Positions 33,182 through 42,011 of a DNA stretch of 64,000 nucleotides are shown piece by piece (the first letter of the stretch is position 1; every line of letters starts with the position of its first letter). Origin of the DNA: Pedobacter africanus (GTDB lineage Bacteria; Bacteroidota; Bacteroidia; Sphingobacteriales; Sphingobacteriaceae). Made by a program: the position numbers and the translations under genes. The notes under the pieces are model-generated. The model saw nothing but the letters and a program-made list of their open reading frames with translations, was not told where the DNA came from and did not search any database. The DNA lies in NCBI RefSeq assembly GCF_900176535.1, contig NZ_FWXT01000001.1, positions 310,001 to 374,000 on the forward strand, in the 5' to 3' direction.

Positions 33182-36100
33182 CTATTTAACCTGCTTCAAT
33201 ATAACAAAATCTTCTTCCAGGCCATAACTATAGGTCTGATAATCACTTCCTGAAGGATAGGTTTTTACATTATACCATTTACCGGGATCTACCAATCCGG
33301 GCAAAGGCTTATTGTGGTGCGGCCCCAGTAAATTCTTCAGGCTTCCGATCACTTCAACCTCAACACGGTTGCCACCTTTTTTAAGACAATGGCCTATCTT
33401 CAGCTCATTGGGTTCTGAGCTGATAATTCCGGCCGGGACACCATTAACTTTTACCGCAGCAACTGTGCCGTTCCACTTTTTCAGTCTGAGGATATACTCC
33501 GTTCCAGTTTTTTGAACCTGAAGTTCCTTAATGTACCTAATGCCCTGCCCGTACAACGGCAGTCCTTGTTTATTCCATGGACCGAAAGTCAGCGCTTGGG
33601 GGGATACAATCTTCCAGCCTCTGGCAGCAGGGGCAAGGTTAAAATTGCCCAGAATATAAACCGGTTCTATCTCTGCATATACACGCATAGGCGAAACCGA
33701 CAAGGCCAGGCTGTTTTTGCCCGGCTTCAGGTATTTACCAATTTCAAAAACACCAAAAGAGCGGTCGAGCCACCACTCACCTTTCAAGACATTTACTTGT
33801 GTGCCATTTATGGTAACACGCTGCCAAAGGCCGCGCTGTTCTACCACAGCACGGCATTGCTTGAGATTTACATTCCCGGCCAGTTCAAAATGATAAGTTG
33901 CCGTATACCCGGTGCCTACAGAAAAAGTGTCGCGGGCAACAATCTTATCCTTAAACTGCGTACGGTTATTCCATGGATTGCCAACCCCGTCTTTAAACCC
34001 AAAATGCTTAAAAGCTGTATTCGAAGCTACACCAACATGCAGGTCCCGGTATGCAGTGTCGGGCCGTTTTAATTCCAGATCGCAAAAGTCGATCATCAAT
34101 GAATTTTCAGCCGGACGGAGAACTGCGGCCGGCTTTGTTTGTACAAGCGTTTGATGAAGTAACAGGTCGCTTGCCCTGAAGCCAGCCTGTTTCTTATCCG
34201 ATGCAAAGACCATCATGCTTCCGGCTGGAGGAATCTCGAAACTGAACTCCACTTTACCCTTACCCTCTTTGTCTGGGTAATCCCGTATTTCTCCGGTAAA
34301 CAGATCCATAACCAATGCATCTTTGCCGTTAAGCAGCACCTTACCTTTAGACGTCCCGTCCATACTGACGTTAGAAAGAAAGACGAGCTGTCCATCAGAT
34401 AACTGCCTGCGCTGATAATAAAGGTTACCTCCCAGCCCATGACTGTCGGAAGCAGCGATCCTGAAATCTTTCGGGAGCAGATGTTCTCTGATGATCTGCT
34501 TCTGCGCTCCCGCTGTAACCTGCAGCACATTTATTTTACCAGCTGCGAAAAAATTATCCGCAGGAATGGCACCTCCGTCTACAAAAGCAGGTTTTTCAAA
34601 CAGGATGACTTTACCACCCTGGCCGACATATGTTTTTAACAGGTTAAATGTAGGGCCATCAATATTATCCATACCTGGCGGAACAACTATCGTGCTATAG
34701 GCACGCTGCCCGATAACGAACTTTCCATTTTCAATTCTTCCCTGGTCTTTGATGATGTTTTCACAACCCAGATCGTACTCTACATGTTCTTTTTGTAAAG
34801 TGGTCACAAAATCATTGAAACTTTTTCCGATTTCAAAGAAGCGTTTGTTTTCCTTACCCCTAAAATAATACATCCATGCAGAAGTGGTAGGTTCCATAAC
34901 CAGCACATCATTTTTTTGCTGACCACTGGCCAGGCACAACGACAAGCGCGCAAAATACTGATTCAGTGTTTTATAAAATGGCCACCAGGGTTCATGATAA
35001 GAAAAACTTGGCGGGTAATCGTATTTTCTGGCCCCGGTAATGGTCATGAACGAAAGGTGCTGGTTCATAAAATTTACCCCTAATACAAATTCCCAATCGG
35101 CCAGTCGCTTCATGTCTTTAAATGTAAGTTCCCAACCGCCGCCACCATAGGTTTCAGATAGTGTGCGTTGCTTACCCAGCTGATTGGCAACACTCCCCAG
35201 CTCTTTAACAGCCCTGATGTTGCCAAACTGCACCGGCTTTTCTTCATTATACTGGTTAAACAGCATATCTATTCCAGGCATCTGGTGCCAGGCATACATG
35301 GCCATATTGTCGGGCCCATGATATGGACTGGGCCAGCCATGTTCCCAGTAATGCCCCGTCCAGATCAGGTTGTGCTGCCGCGTATAATTAAACATCGGCT
35401 TCGACCAGCGGTCTATAAACAGCTGTAACAAGGTCTGATAATAGTTATGCCGTACTTTTTTCCAGTTCCCGGTTTCCTCAAACAGTGAAGGGAGCTGAAG
35501 GCTCAGGTCGTAACCCCATTTCTCTTTGAAACTAGCGAACAGATCTGGTGTCCAGCGCACACAGTCCCTTCCTTCATTAATAATGGTCGGTTCATCAGAA
35601 AAAATACCCGGAACAGTTTTTCCAAATTCATGACCCGCAACTCTTTCATATCCTTTAAAGGTAACGTCCATGAACTTCTGGGTTACTCCTTTGGCCATCA
35701 GGTCTACATAAGAGGAACCAATAGGGCCTGCCACCGTACCCCGGTTTGACTTTTCGTAATTCACTTTTTTGAAAATCCGGTACTTTCCTTTTTTGCCTTG
35801 CACTGCATTCAGGTTTGAACTTACATCGATGTATGTTCCGTTTTCGGCTTTCAATGCGATGAAAATATCTGCGGGGCTGTCAGGAAGCTGTTCAACCTCG
35901 CTCATGTAAAGCATCTGGCCCTGGTTATACGATTCCGGCATCTGATCGGGGACAAGGCCGCCCCCAAAGCCTGTAGGATAAGAATTTTCGTCATAGATCC
36001 ATACCTTTAGCCCCAGCTTTTTGCCCAACTGCATGGTATAATCAAACAGCCTGAACCATTCTTCTGACAAATATTCGGTAATCAGTCCGGGCCTTGGGTG

Positions 36101-36346
36101 AACGATCACCCCGGCAAAGTCGTTTTTCTTATAATCGAGCATCATCGAATCTATAAGTTCCCTGCTTACCTTAGCATTCCAAACCCAAAAGGGCGTTGTA
36201 CCATATGCCTTAACCGGGTCTTTAAAACTCTTTTTCAATACTTCAAAACTGCCGGGATTGGTTTGTTCCTCCCTTCTCAATTGAAAGCCTGCCAGACAGA
36301 ACAATCCCATTGCCAGAATAAGGATTAATGGTTGTTTTAATTTCAT
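33182..36346 (-). CDS. GH106-like glycoside hydrolase (alpha-L-rhamnosidase superfamily)
   Basis: A 1054-residue secreted protein (signal peptide about 1-20). The N-terminal catalytic region resembles GH106 and related barrels: TTPFWVWNAKVSRELIDSMM, then FAGVIVHPRPGLITEYLS, then GLKVWIYDENSYPTGFGGG, and TVPGIFSDEPTI, where the Glu is a plausible acid/base. The C-terminal 300 residues hold jelly-roll, galactose-binding-like segments. The expected activity is removal of alpha-rhamnose or a similar terminal sugar, but assignment to GH106 itself is not certain. It is the last gene of polysaccharide locus 2, 12 bases after the GH20 gene. Confidence 0.75.
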   Translation of the reverse strand: MKLKQPLILILAMGLFCLAGFQLRREEQTNPGSFEVLKKSFKDPVKAYGTTPFWVWNAKVSRELIDSMMLDYKKNDFAGVIVHPRPGLITEYLSEEWFRLFDYTMQLGKKLGLKVWIYDENSYPTGFGGGLVPDQMPESYNQGQMLYMSEVEQLPDSPADIFIALKAENGTYIDVSSNLNAVQGKKGKYRIFKKVNYEKSNRGTVAGPIGSSYVDLMAKGVTQKFMDVTFKGYERVAGHEFGKTVPGIFSDEPTIINEGRDCVRWTPDLFASFKEKWGYDLSLQLPSLFEETGNWKKVRHNYYQTLLQLFIDRWSKPMFNYTRQHNLIWTGHYWEHGWPSPYHGPDNMAMYAWHQMPGIDMLFNQYNEEKPVQFGNIRAVKELGSVANQLGKQRTLSETYGGGGWELTFKDMKRLADWEFVLGVNFMNQHLSFMTITGARKYDYPPSFSYHEPWWPFYKTLNQYFARLSLCLASGQQKNDVLVMEPTTSAWMYYFRGKENKRFFEIGKSFNDFVTTLQKEHVEYDLGCENIIKDQGRIENGKFVIGQRAYSTIVVPPGMDNIDGPTFNLLKTYVGQGGKVILFEKPAFVDGGAIPADNFFAAGKINVLQVTAGAQKQIIREHLLPKDFRIAASDSHGLGGNLYYQRRQLSDGQLVFLSNVSMDGTSKGKVLLNGKDALVMDLFTGEIRDYPDKEGKGKVEFSFEIPPAGSMMVFASDKKQAGFRASDLLLHQTLVQTKPAAVLRPAENSLMIDFCDLELKRPDTAYRDLHVGVASNTAFKHFGFKDGVGNPWNNRTQFKDKIVARDTFSVGTGYTATYHFELAGNVNLKQCRAVVEQRGLWQRVTINGTQVNVLKGEWWLDRSFGVFEIGKYLKPGKNSLALSVSPMRVYAEIEPVYILGNFNLAPAARGWKIVSPQALTFGPWNKQGLPLYGQGIRYIKELQVQKTGTEYILRLKKWNGTVAAVKVNGVPAGIISSEPNELKIGHCLKKGGNRVEVEVIGSLKNLLGPHHNKPLPGLVDPGKWYNVKTYPSGSDYQTYSYGLEEDFVILKQVK

Positions 36347-36358
36347 TTGTGTGTTTCT

Positions 36359-38239
36359 TTAAATGCTGTTATCCAATGTTATACTGGTGACTACGCTCCT
36401 TCTGCCGGAGGGCGAAATCACAATTATTTTCAATACCCTTTTCTTTCCCTCCGGAACATCAAAGCTTACCGGTTCCCGATATTCATGGTCTGCATCGCCC
36501 GGCAAACGGTTATTCAGCGTATAATATATCTTAGCCCCGGCCATAGGCACCTTCAGGTCAAAGTAAAAGTGTTTTCCAGTCATGGTCGTGTCGGTATAGG
36601 CAAAAGGCGTTGGCACACGGTAATTGTAGCCCGATTTATCCAGCTTCCCAAGGTGCTTTGGCAAAGCGGTTTCAGCAAAAACTTTATAATCTTTGTTGTA
36701 TTCCTGGCTCCACGCCGTTTCTGCAAGGGCAAACATTCTTGGAAATACCATGTATTGCAGTTTGGAAACAGAAGGGATGTGTTCAGTCCATACACAACCG
36801 GAAACACCCATAATGTGTTTTTTATCGTCATCGTTCAACCCTCCATATTCAGGGTTGTAGCCATAAGCTTTCCAGACCGGAGAAAAACCACCATGGTTTA
36901 TAGGTTCCATGTCCGAACGGCTTTGTGCATAATCAAAATACAAACCATTATTTCCCGGTGCCAACACAATATTTAGCCCTTTTTTTAGCTGGGCCACTGC
37001 CCCTTTCTCTCCAAACCGGTTCATTATGGCAACCTGCTCGTTCAGTCCGCCTTCCAATATTTCATCCCAGCCGATCAGCTTTTTCTTCTTCGACAGGATT
37101 ATCTTATTCAGCCTGGTGATAAAGTAGCCCTGCAGTTCATGTGTGCTGCCTATATTCATTTTTTTCATGAAGGCCTGTACCCCGGCATCTTTCTCCCAGA
37201 ATCCTTTAAAACACTCATCGCCACCAATATGTATGTATTCGTAGGGGAACAGGGCTGCCACTTCTGTAAAAACCTTATCCAGGAACACATAAGTTGCTTC
37301 ACTTGCGGGGTTAAGTGTATTGTCTGTATACATTTCATATTTCCCATCAGGGAACCATTTGGCAAAACTACTACCCGGGTTCACTTTGATGCTGGTATCC
37401 TGTGTGCAGGAAAGATGCGGGTAGGCGGCAATTGCCGCCATGGAATGTCCCGGCACATCTATTTCAGGCATCACCTGGATATTCCTTTCCGCAGCATACC
37501 TAACCACATCCTTTATTTCCTCCTGCGTGTAAAAACCACCATCGGTAGCTTTTTCGCCCGGACGTGGAGCTTCCATAGCGCCAAAATCTCCGTTACGTGG
37601 CACCCTAAAGGCCCCTATCTGCGTAAGTTTTGGAAGACTTTTGATTTCTATCCTCCAGCCCTGGTCGTCGGTTAAATGCCAGTGAAAGCGGTTTAATTTA
37701 TAATGTGCCATGATATCAAGCAGATCTTTAACCTGGGCTACGGTAAAAAAATGGCGCGACACATCCAGCATCAGGCCACGATAAGCAAATCGGGGATAAT
37801 CCGTGATGTTCATACAAGGGAGCTTTACGTTATCCGAAGCCTGAACTGGAAACAGCTGGATCAGCGATTGCATGCCGTAAAACAATCCTGCTTTTTTGCC
37901 CGTTATCATTATACCTTCTGGTGTAATGTTCAATTTATAACCTTCATCTGGCAAACCATCAGCGCCTTTGCTGGTAAACCTTATTCGATTGCGCTTACTT
38001 TGTACACTACCAGGTTTACTGCGATCCGAAACGTATGCTTTAAAAAAACGCGCAATGGGCTCCGCCTGCATATCGTCTGCTGTGATGCCTGTCTGGTCAT
38101 TAAACACAAATTCACCCTCAAGTTTCTCAACCTTTGCCGGTGCCGGGATGATGGAGCTCCGCAACCCTGCATCCTGCGCCTTTGCACCCATAACACAAAA
38201 CAGAAATACCAGAAAAAGGGCTTTTACTTTTAATCTCAT
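36359..38239 (-). CDS. GH20 beta-N-acetylhexosaminidase
   Basis: A 626-residue secreted enzyme (signal peptide 1-21). It has the GH20b domain (about 28-145), then the GH20 barrel with RGLMLDVSRHFF, WHLTDDQGWRIEIK and the catalytic Asp341-Glu342 in YIHIGGDECFKG. It cleaves terminal beta-linked GlcNAc or GalNAc, using the substrate's acetamido group. All active-site motifs are intact. It suggests that the locus 2 substrate contains N-acetylhexosamine. Twelve-base gaps on both sides show it is inside the operon. Confidence 0.93.
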   Translation of the reverse strand: MRLKVKALFLVFLFCVMGAKAQDAGLRSSIIPAPAKVEKLEGEFVFNDQTGITADDMQAEPIARFFKAYVSDRSKPGSVQSKRNRIRFTSKGADGLPDEGYKLNITPEGIMITGKKAGLFYGMQSLIQLFPVQASDNVKLPCMNITDYPRFAYRGLMLDVSRHFFTVAQVKDLLDIMAHYKLNRFHWHLTDDQGWRIEIKSLPKLTQIGAFRVPRNGDFGAMEAPRPGEKATDGGFYTQEEIKDVVRYAAERNIQVMPEIDVPGHSMAAIAAYPHLSCTQDTSIKVNPGSSFAKWFPDGKYEMYTDNTLNPASEATYVFLDKVFTEVAALFPYEYIHIGGDECFKGFWEKDAGVQAFMKKMNIGSTHELQGYFITRLNKIILSKKKKLIGWDEILEGGLNEQVAIMNRFGEKGAVAQLKKGLNIVLAPGNNGLYFDYAQSRSDMEPINHGGFSPVWKAYGYNPEYGGLNDDDKKHIMGVSGCVWTEHIPSVSKLQYMVFPRMFALAETAWSQEYNKDYKVFAETALPKHLGKLDKSGYNYRVPTPFAYTDTTMTGKHFYFDLKVPMAGAKIYYTLNNRLPGDADHEYREPVSFDVPEGKKRVLKIIVISPSGRRSVVTSITLDNSI

Positions 38240-38251
38240 ATACAGACAACT

Positions 38252-39322
38252 TTAATAATTCGGATCAAATGATTTCCCCCTGTAAAAAGCTGCAGTACTC
38301 ACAGTACGCGAATACAGAAATGCACCTGTAGCCAAATTGTAAAAGTCTACATGGTTAGCACACCAGCCGTTAAAGGTACACCCCGGGTCTTTGTAAGTCT
38401 GCACCATAATGTTCTGGCCCGGAAGGGTGCTTACCGAATTCACAAAAGGGCGTTGTGCAGCTCCGGTTATTGCTCCCGGAATAAATGCACCAGCAGATTT
38501 ACTGAATACATAAACGCCTCCATTAGTAGTAACCAGCAGCTTATTGGTATCTCCATCATATGTGGCAATATCGTGCCCCCAGGGCGTAATGGTACTCAGC
38601 GAATAACTCATCAATAAAGACAGCTTAGGATTGGAAACCGTTCCACCATTTGCAGCAGTATTGTACGCGTACTTATTGAGGGTAGCCCCAATGGCCCAGA
38701 GACAATTCTGCGACGGGTCCCAAAGCACCTGATGGGCAGAGGTAAGCGGGTATATGGTGTTTACATATTGATTGGGTGCGGCCTGAGAAGAAGAATAAAT
38801 CCGGATGTAATTGCCACCAGTACCGGCACTTGTGCCCGCGGCTGCAACCACACAATTTCCATCCGGAAGGATTTCAATACCGTGAATCCCCGCATCAGTA
38901 GGGAATCCTGTTGCCCATATCCGCTGCCCGCCCGGATATTTCGCAATTACGGATAGCCTGTTTGCATGGGCCACTATCACCTGACCAGAGCCCCAATGGT
39001 TGTTGTTTCTTACTTTCAGATCAACGGCATCTCCCCATAAGGGTATTTCTGCCGTAGAGCTATACCCTAAAGCGGTGGTTGGCTTAAAAGACCATTTGGG
39101 GCTTGCCCAGCTGGTCACAGCAGGATCGTAAGCCTCCATCGTGTCGCTGGCCTGATTTGTGGTACCAATCCAGCAACAAGTGGCTAAGGCGACATTAGCA
39201 TTCGATTGTTTTTTTGCAGGAGCTTCTTTATCTGCTTCCTGTTGTCCACTATCTTTTTTACATGCTGAAAATAGAATTGAGCAGCAAAAAAAGAACATAA
39301 TTTTAGCATTCAATGTTTTCAT
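38252..39322 (-). CDS. DUF6528-type lipoprotein (first of two)
   Basis: A 356-residue lipoprotein (lipobox FSAC at Cys21). It shows the propeller-like repeats of DUF6528: SDTMEAYDPAVTSWASPKWSFKPT, KYPGGQRIWATGFPTDAGIHGIEILPDGN, LTSAHQVLWDPSQNCLWAIG and TPWGHDIATYDGDTNKLLVTTNGGVYVF. The family has no known biochemical role; within a polysaccharide locus it may bind glycan on the cell surface. It is a paralogue of the next gene upstream. The domain name is from memory. Confidence 0.8.
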   Translation of the reverse strand: MKTLNAKIMFFFCCSILFSACKKDSGQQEADKEAPAKKQSNANVALATCCWIGTTNQASDTMEAYDPAVTSWASPKWSFKPTTALGYSSTAEIPLWGDAVDLKVRNNNHWGSGQVIVAHANRLSVIAKYPGGQRIWATGFPTDAGIHGIEILPDGNCVVAAAGTSAGTGGNYIRIYSSSQAAPNQYVNTIYPLTSAHQVLWDPSQNCLWAIGATLNKYAYNTAANGGTVSNPKLSLLMSYSLSTITPWGHDIATYDGDTNKLLVTTNGGVYVFSKSAGAFIPGAITGAAQRPFVNSVSTLPGQNIMVQTYKDPGCTFNGWCANHVDFYNLATGAFLYSRTVSTAAFYRGKSFDPNY

Positions 39323-39372
39323 CTTGATAAGTTCTGATTGTCTTTGAATAATAGGGATGAATTAAAGACCGG

Positions 39373-40425
39373 CTACTGATAGTTGCTGTTCAGCAGTTTG
39401 ACTTTATAAAAACACGCTCCGTTTACTACCCTGGTTCCATCCAGTTGACCGCCGGACGAATAAAAATCCACCGTACTTGTACTCCAGTCGTTCAATCCGC
39501 AACTCATAGCTGGCCTTGGGATTTTATTGTAATCCGGGCGGGTCAGTACAATTTGTCCACTAAGCTGGTTACCCATTCCTTTTACAAAGGTGAGGCCTGC
39601 CGTTGGTGCTAGCGAAAACGATTTTGTGGTTTTGTTGAACAGATATTCTCCGCCATTGCTGGTTACCCAAAGTAAATTGCTGTTGCCATAATATGGAGAT
39701 ATTTCGTGCCCCCATGCCGATGGGATTGTAGTTCTCCAGGAAACGATTTCTGTAAGCTCAGGCATGGCATCTGTACCGGTAATGGCAAGGGCGGTGAGGA
39801 CATGCGCTTTGGTTGTGGAGTGCTGCCCGGTAACCCAGAGCACATTCGTTGTGGGGTCCCACAAAACCGCGTGTGCGGAAATTAACGGATATTCAGCATA
39901 ATATTCCTGATCAGGGCCTTGTGAAGAGGCATACAGCCTTACCCAGCCCCCATCAGATGCTGCAATGGCAACATTGCCGTTTGGCAATAATTCTGCCGAA
40001 TGAAGGTTCCCGCTAAGGCGCTTTGACCATTTCCGCTGTCCGGAGGGGTATTCAACAATGGCGGCAAAACTGTTATCAGTAATGGCCGCGTATTCGGCGC
40101 TGTTCCATACCGGCACCTTTCTAAGTTTAAAATCTGTCCCTCCGCCAAAAGTGCTGACATCGGCAGTCACAAAACCCAATGAAGTAGCAGGTGCCCATGA
40201 CCATTTTTTTGCTTCAGCTGAATTCCAGTTTTCTATTGTCGGATCATAGATCTCTATCTTTTTGCTCGCATCATTGGTAAGCACTGTCAGAAATCCAGCA
40301 AAAGCTTCGGGCGGCTTGCTTACAAAAGGAGGTTTAACAACCGGTGGTTCTGCAGTATTGTTTTTACCGCAGGACCAAATCAGTCCTGCGGTAAATAAAG
40401 CACATAAAATGAGGTTTCTTTTCAT
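39373..40425 (-). CDS. DUF6528-type lipoprotein (second of two)
   Basis: A 350-residue lipoprotein (lipobox IWSC at Cys19). It shares with its neighbour the blocks KIEIYDPTIENWNSAEAKKWSW, VEYPSGQRKWSKRL, HSAELLPNGNVAIAASDGGWVRLYASSQG, ISAHAVLWDPTTNVLWVTG and SAWGHEISPYYGNSNLLWVTSNGGEYLF. The two have clearly diverged outside these blocks, so the duplication is not recent. It follows SusD by 16 bases, the usual place for a surface glycan-binding protein. Confidence 0.82.
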   Translation of the reverse strand: MKRNLILCALFTAGLIWSCGKNNTAEPPVVKPPFVSKPPEAFAGFLTVLTNDASKKIEIYDPTIENWNSAEAKKWSWAPATSLGFVTADVSTFGGGTDFKLRKVPVWNSAEYAAITDNSFAAIVEYPSGQRKWSKRLSGNLHSAELLPNGNVAIAASDGGWVRLYASSQGPDQEYYAEYPLISAHAVLWDPTTNVLWVTGQHSTTKAHVLTALAITGTDAMPELTEIVSWRTTIPSAWGHEISPYYGNSNLLWVTSNGGEYLFNKTTKSFSLAPTAGLTFVKGMGNQLSGQIVLTRPDYNKIPRPAMSCGLNDWSTSTVDFYSSGGQLDGTRVVNGACFYKVKLLNSNYQ

Positions 40426-40442
40426 GTCGGTGTGTTTATTGG

Positions 40443-41999
40443 TCAGTAGCCTTCATTCTGTGTAAGCTTTTCGTTCAGCAATATCTCTGCATTGGGTATC
40501 GGGAACAGCAGGCGGTTTTGCGTAACATTGTAACTTCCCGTTTGCAGGTAACTGTATAGCACTTTTTGCTTCACACCAAAAGCATTCATCACCGTTATGG
40601 CATTTCCCGTCCGCACCAGATCCAGCCAGCGTTTGTTTTCAAAGGCAAGTTCTGCTCTTCTTTCTTTCAGGATGGCTGCCCTCAGTACCGTCTGGTCTGT
40701 GCTTGTAATGTTAGCTGTGGCATTGCCAAAAGCCCTGCTTCTTACCGCATTCAGATAAGGCAGCGCCTCTCCCCCTTTGTTTTGCTCGTTCAGGCTTTCT
40801 GCCAGCAGCAGTAAAGTTTCTGCATAGCGGTAAACCGGCCAGTTGTCGTTGGTTTGCCCGCCGATAGTATGGGTATGCAGAAATTTCTTCGGAAACGGAC
40901 GTCCTACCTTACCCGCAGGTGCGGTATACCCTACTACTGATTTTACAGCAGTAGCCGTAAAGTCATCTGTTGCATTGAAAGTACCCTCAGCAATAGCAAT
41001 CGAAGCATCCAAACGCTGGTCCCCAGCCTCATAAGAACTGATCAGGTCTTGTGTAGGTGTGTTGAAACCTCCAACTGTAGTAACATTGTTAAAATTTACA
41101 CCTGTAACCACCGTAGTGTTCACCATACGTGGTAAAAAATTATAAACAGAGCCCTCTACATTTGCCTGTGGCACGGCCAGGGCGGTATTGAACTGTATCT
41201 CAAAAACAGATTCCCTTCCATTTTTGTTAGCCAGCTGAAAGGCATCCCCATAATTCGGGAACAGGGTATACCCCATTCCGGTTACCTGCTTCAATACCTG
41301 CTCTGCCAGATCGTATTTTTTTAAGCTCATGTAAACATCGCCCAGCAATGTTAAAGCTGCACCTTTTGTTGCCCGACCGGTTTGAGGAAAAGCAGGCGCA
41401 CCCAGCATCGCTGCTGCATCTGTGGCGTCGGCAATAATCAGGTTATACACTTCCTGAACTGAGGAGCGCGCAACATAGGTCTCTGCCCGTGTAAGAGGTG
41501 CACGTGGATAAATGGGCAATCCGCCATAATAACGCACCAGGTCAAAATAGGCTAAGGCACGGATAAATTTAGCCTGCCCAAGAATGGAATTGCGGCTGGC
41601 ATCGGGCAAAGTAATGTCATCAATATGGTCTATAATGACATTGGCGGCCGAAATGGTATTGAAACCCGCATTCCATTTGGGTGGGGTCTGGTTGTTAAAT
41701 TTATCGTCCAGAAAATCAGCGACCGCACAGCGGTTAACAGTAGCAACGGCCTGATCTGATGACTTATAATCGTAATGCGTATTATCTGAGCGCATTTCTC
41801 CCATCGTCCAGGCACTTCTGCTGTTGTAAAGTCCACGCAGTTGATTGTACGCACCGTTGACGGCCAGGTTAAAATCATTCTCAGTTTTAAAATAGTTGCC
41901 CAATGTGATGTTGTTGGGATTGGTTTCGTCCAGGAACTTTTTACACGAAAGTTCCAGGAAACTCAGTACTATTAGGATGAAGTAAGTAATCTTTTTCAT
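40443..41999 (-). CDS. SusD/RagB-family nutrient-binding lipoprotein (locus 2)
   Basis: A 518-residue outer-membrane lipoprotein (lipobox LSC at Cys19, then KKFLDETNPNN). Family features include FIRALAYFDLVRYYGGLPIYPRAPLTRAETYVARSSVQEVY, GAALTLLGDVYMSLKKYDLAEQVL and the C-terminal ERRAELAFENKRWLDLVRTG with the ending LFPIPNAEILLNEKLTQNEGY. It caps the SusC transporter and binds the glycan. Eleven bases separate it from SusC. Confidence 0.95.
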   Translation of the reverse strand: MKKITYFILIVLSFLELSCKKFLDETNPNNITLGNYFKTENDFNLAVNGAYNQLRGLYNSRSAWTMGEMRSDNTHYDYKSSDQAVATVNRCAVADFLDDKFNNQTPPKWNAGFNTISAANVIIDHIDDITLPDASRNSILGQAKFIRALAYFDLVRYYGGLPIYPRAPLTRAETYVARSSVQEVYNLIIADATDAAAMLGAPAFPQTGRATKGAALTLLGDVYMSLKKYDLAEQVLKQVTGMGYTLFPNYGDAFQLANKNGRESVFEIQFNTALAVPQANVEGSVYNFLPRMVNTTVVTGVNFNNVTTVGGFNTPTQDLISSYEAGDQRLDASIAIAEGTFNATDDFTATAVKSVVGYTAPAGKVGRPFPKKFLHTHTIGGQTNDNWPVYRYAETLLLLAESLNEQNKGGEALPYLNAVRSRAFGNATANITSTDQTVLRAAILKERRAELAFENKRWLDLVRTGNAITVMNAFGVKQKVLYSYLQTGSYNVTQNRLLFPIPNAEILLNEKLTQNEGY

Positions 42000-42011
42000 T
42001 TTAATCGGTTT

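Noticed and set aside
33512..34072. 186-codon plus-strand frame opposite the GH106-like gene
   Set aside because: It is antisense to a well-supported enzyme and its residues look like a shadow translation.
36347..36976. 209-codon plus-strand frame opposite the GH20 gene
   Set aside because: It is antisense to conserved GH20 coding sequence; no protein family features.
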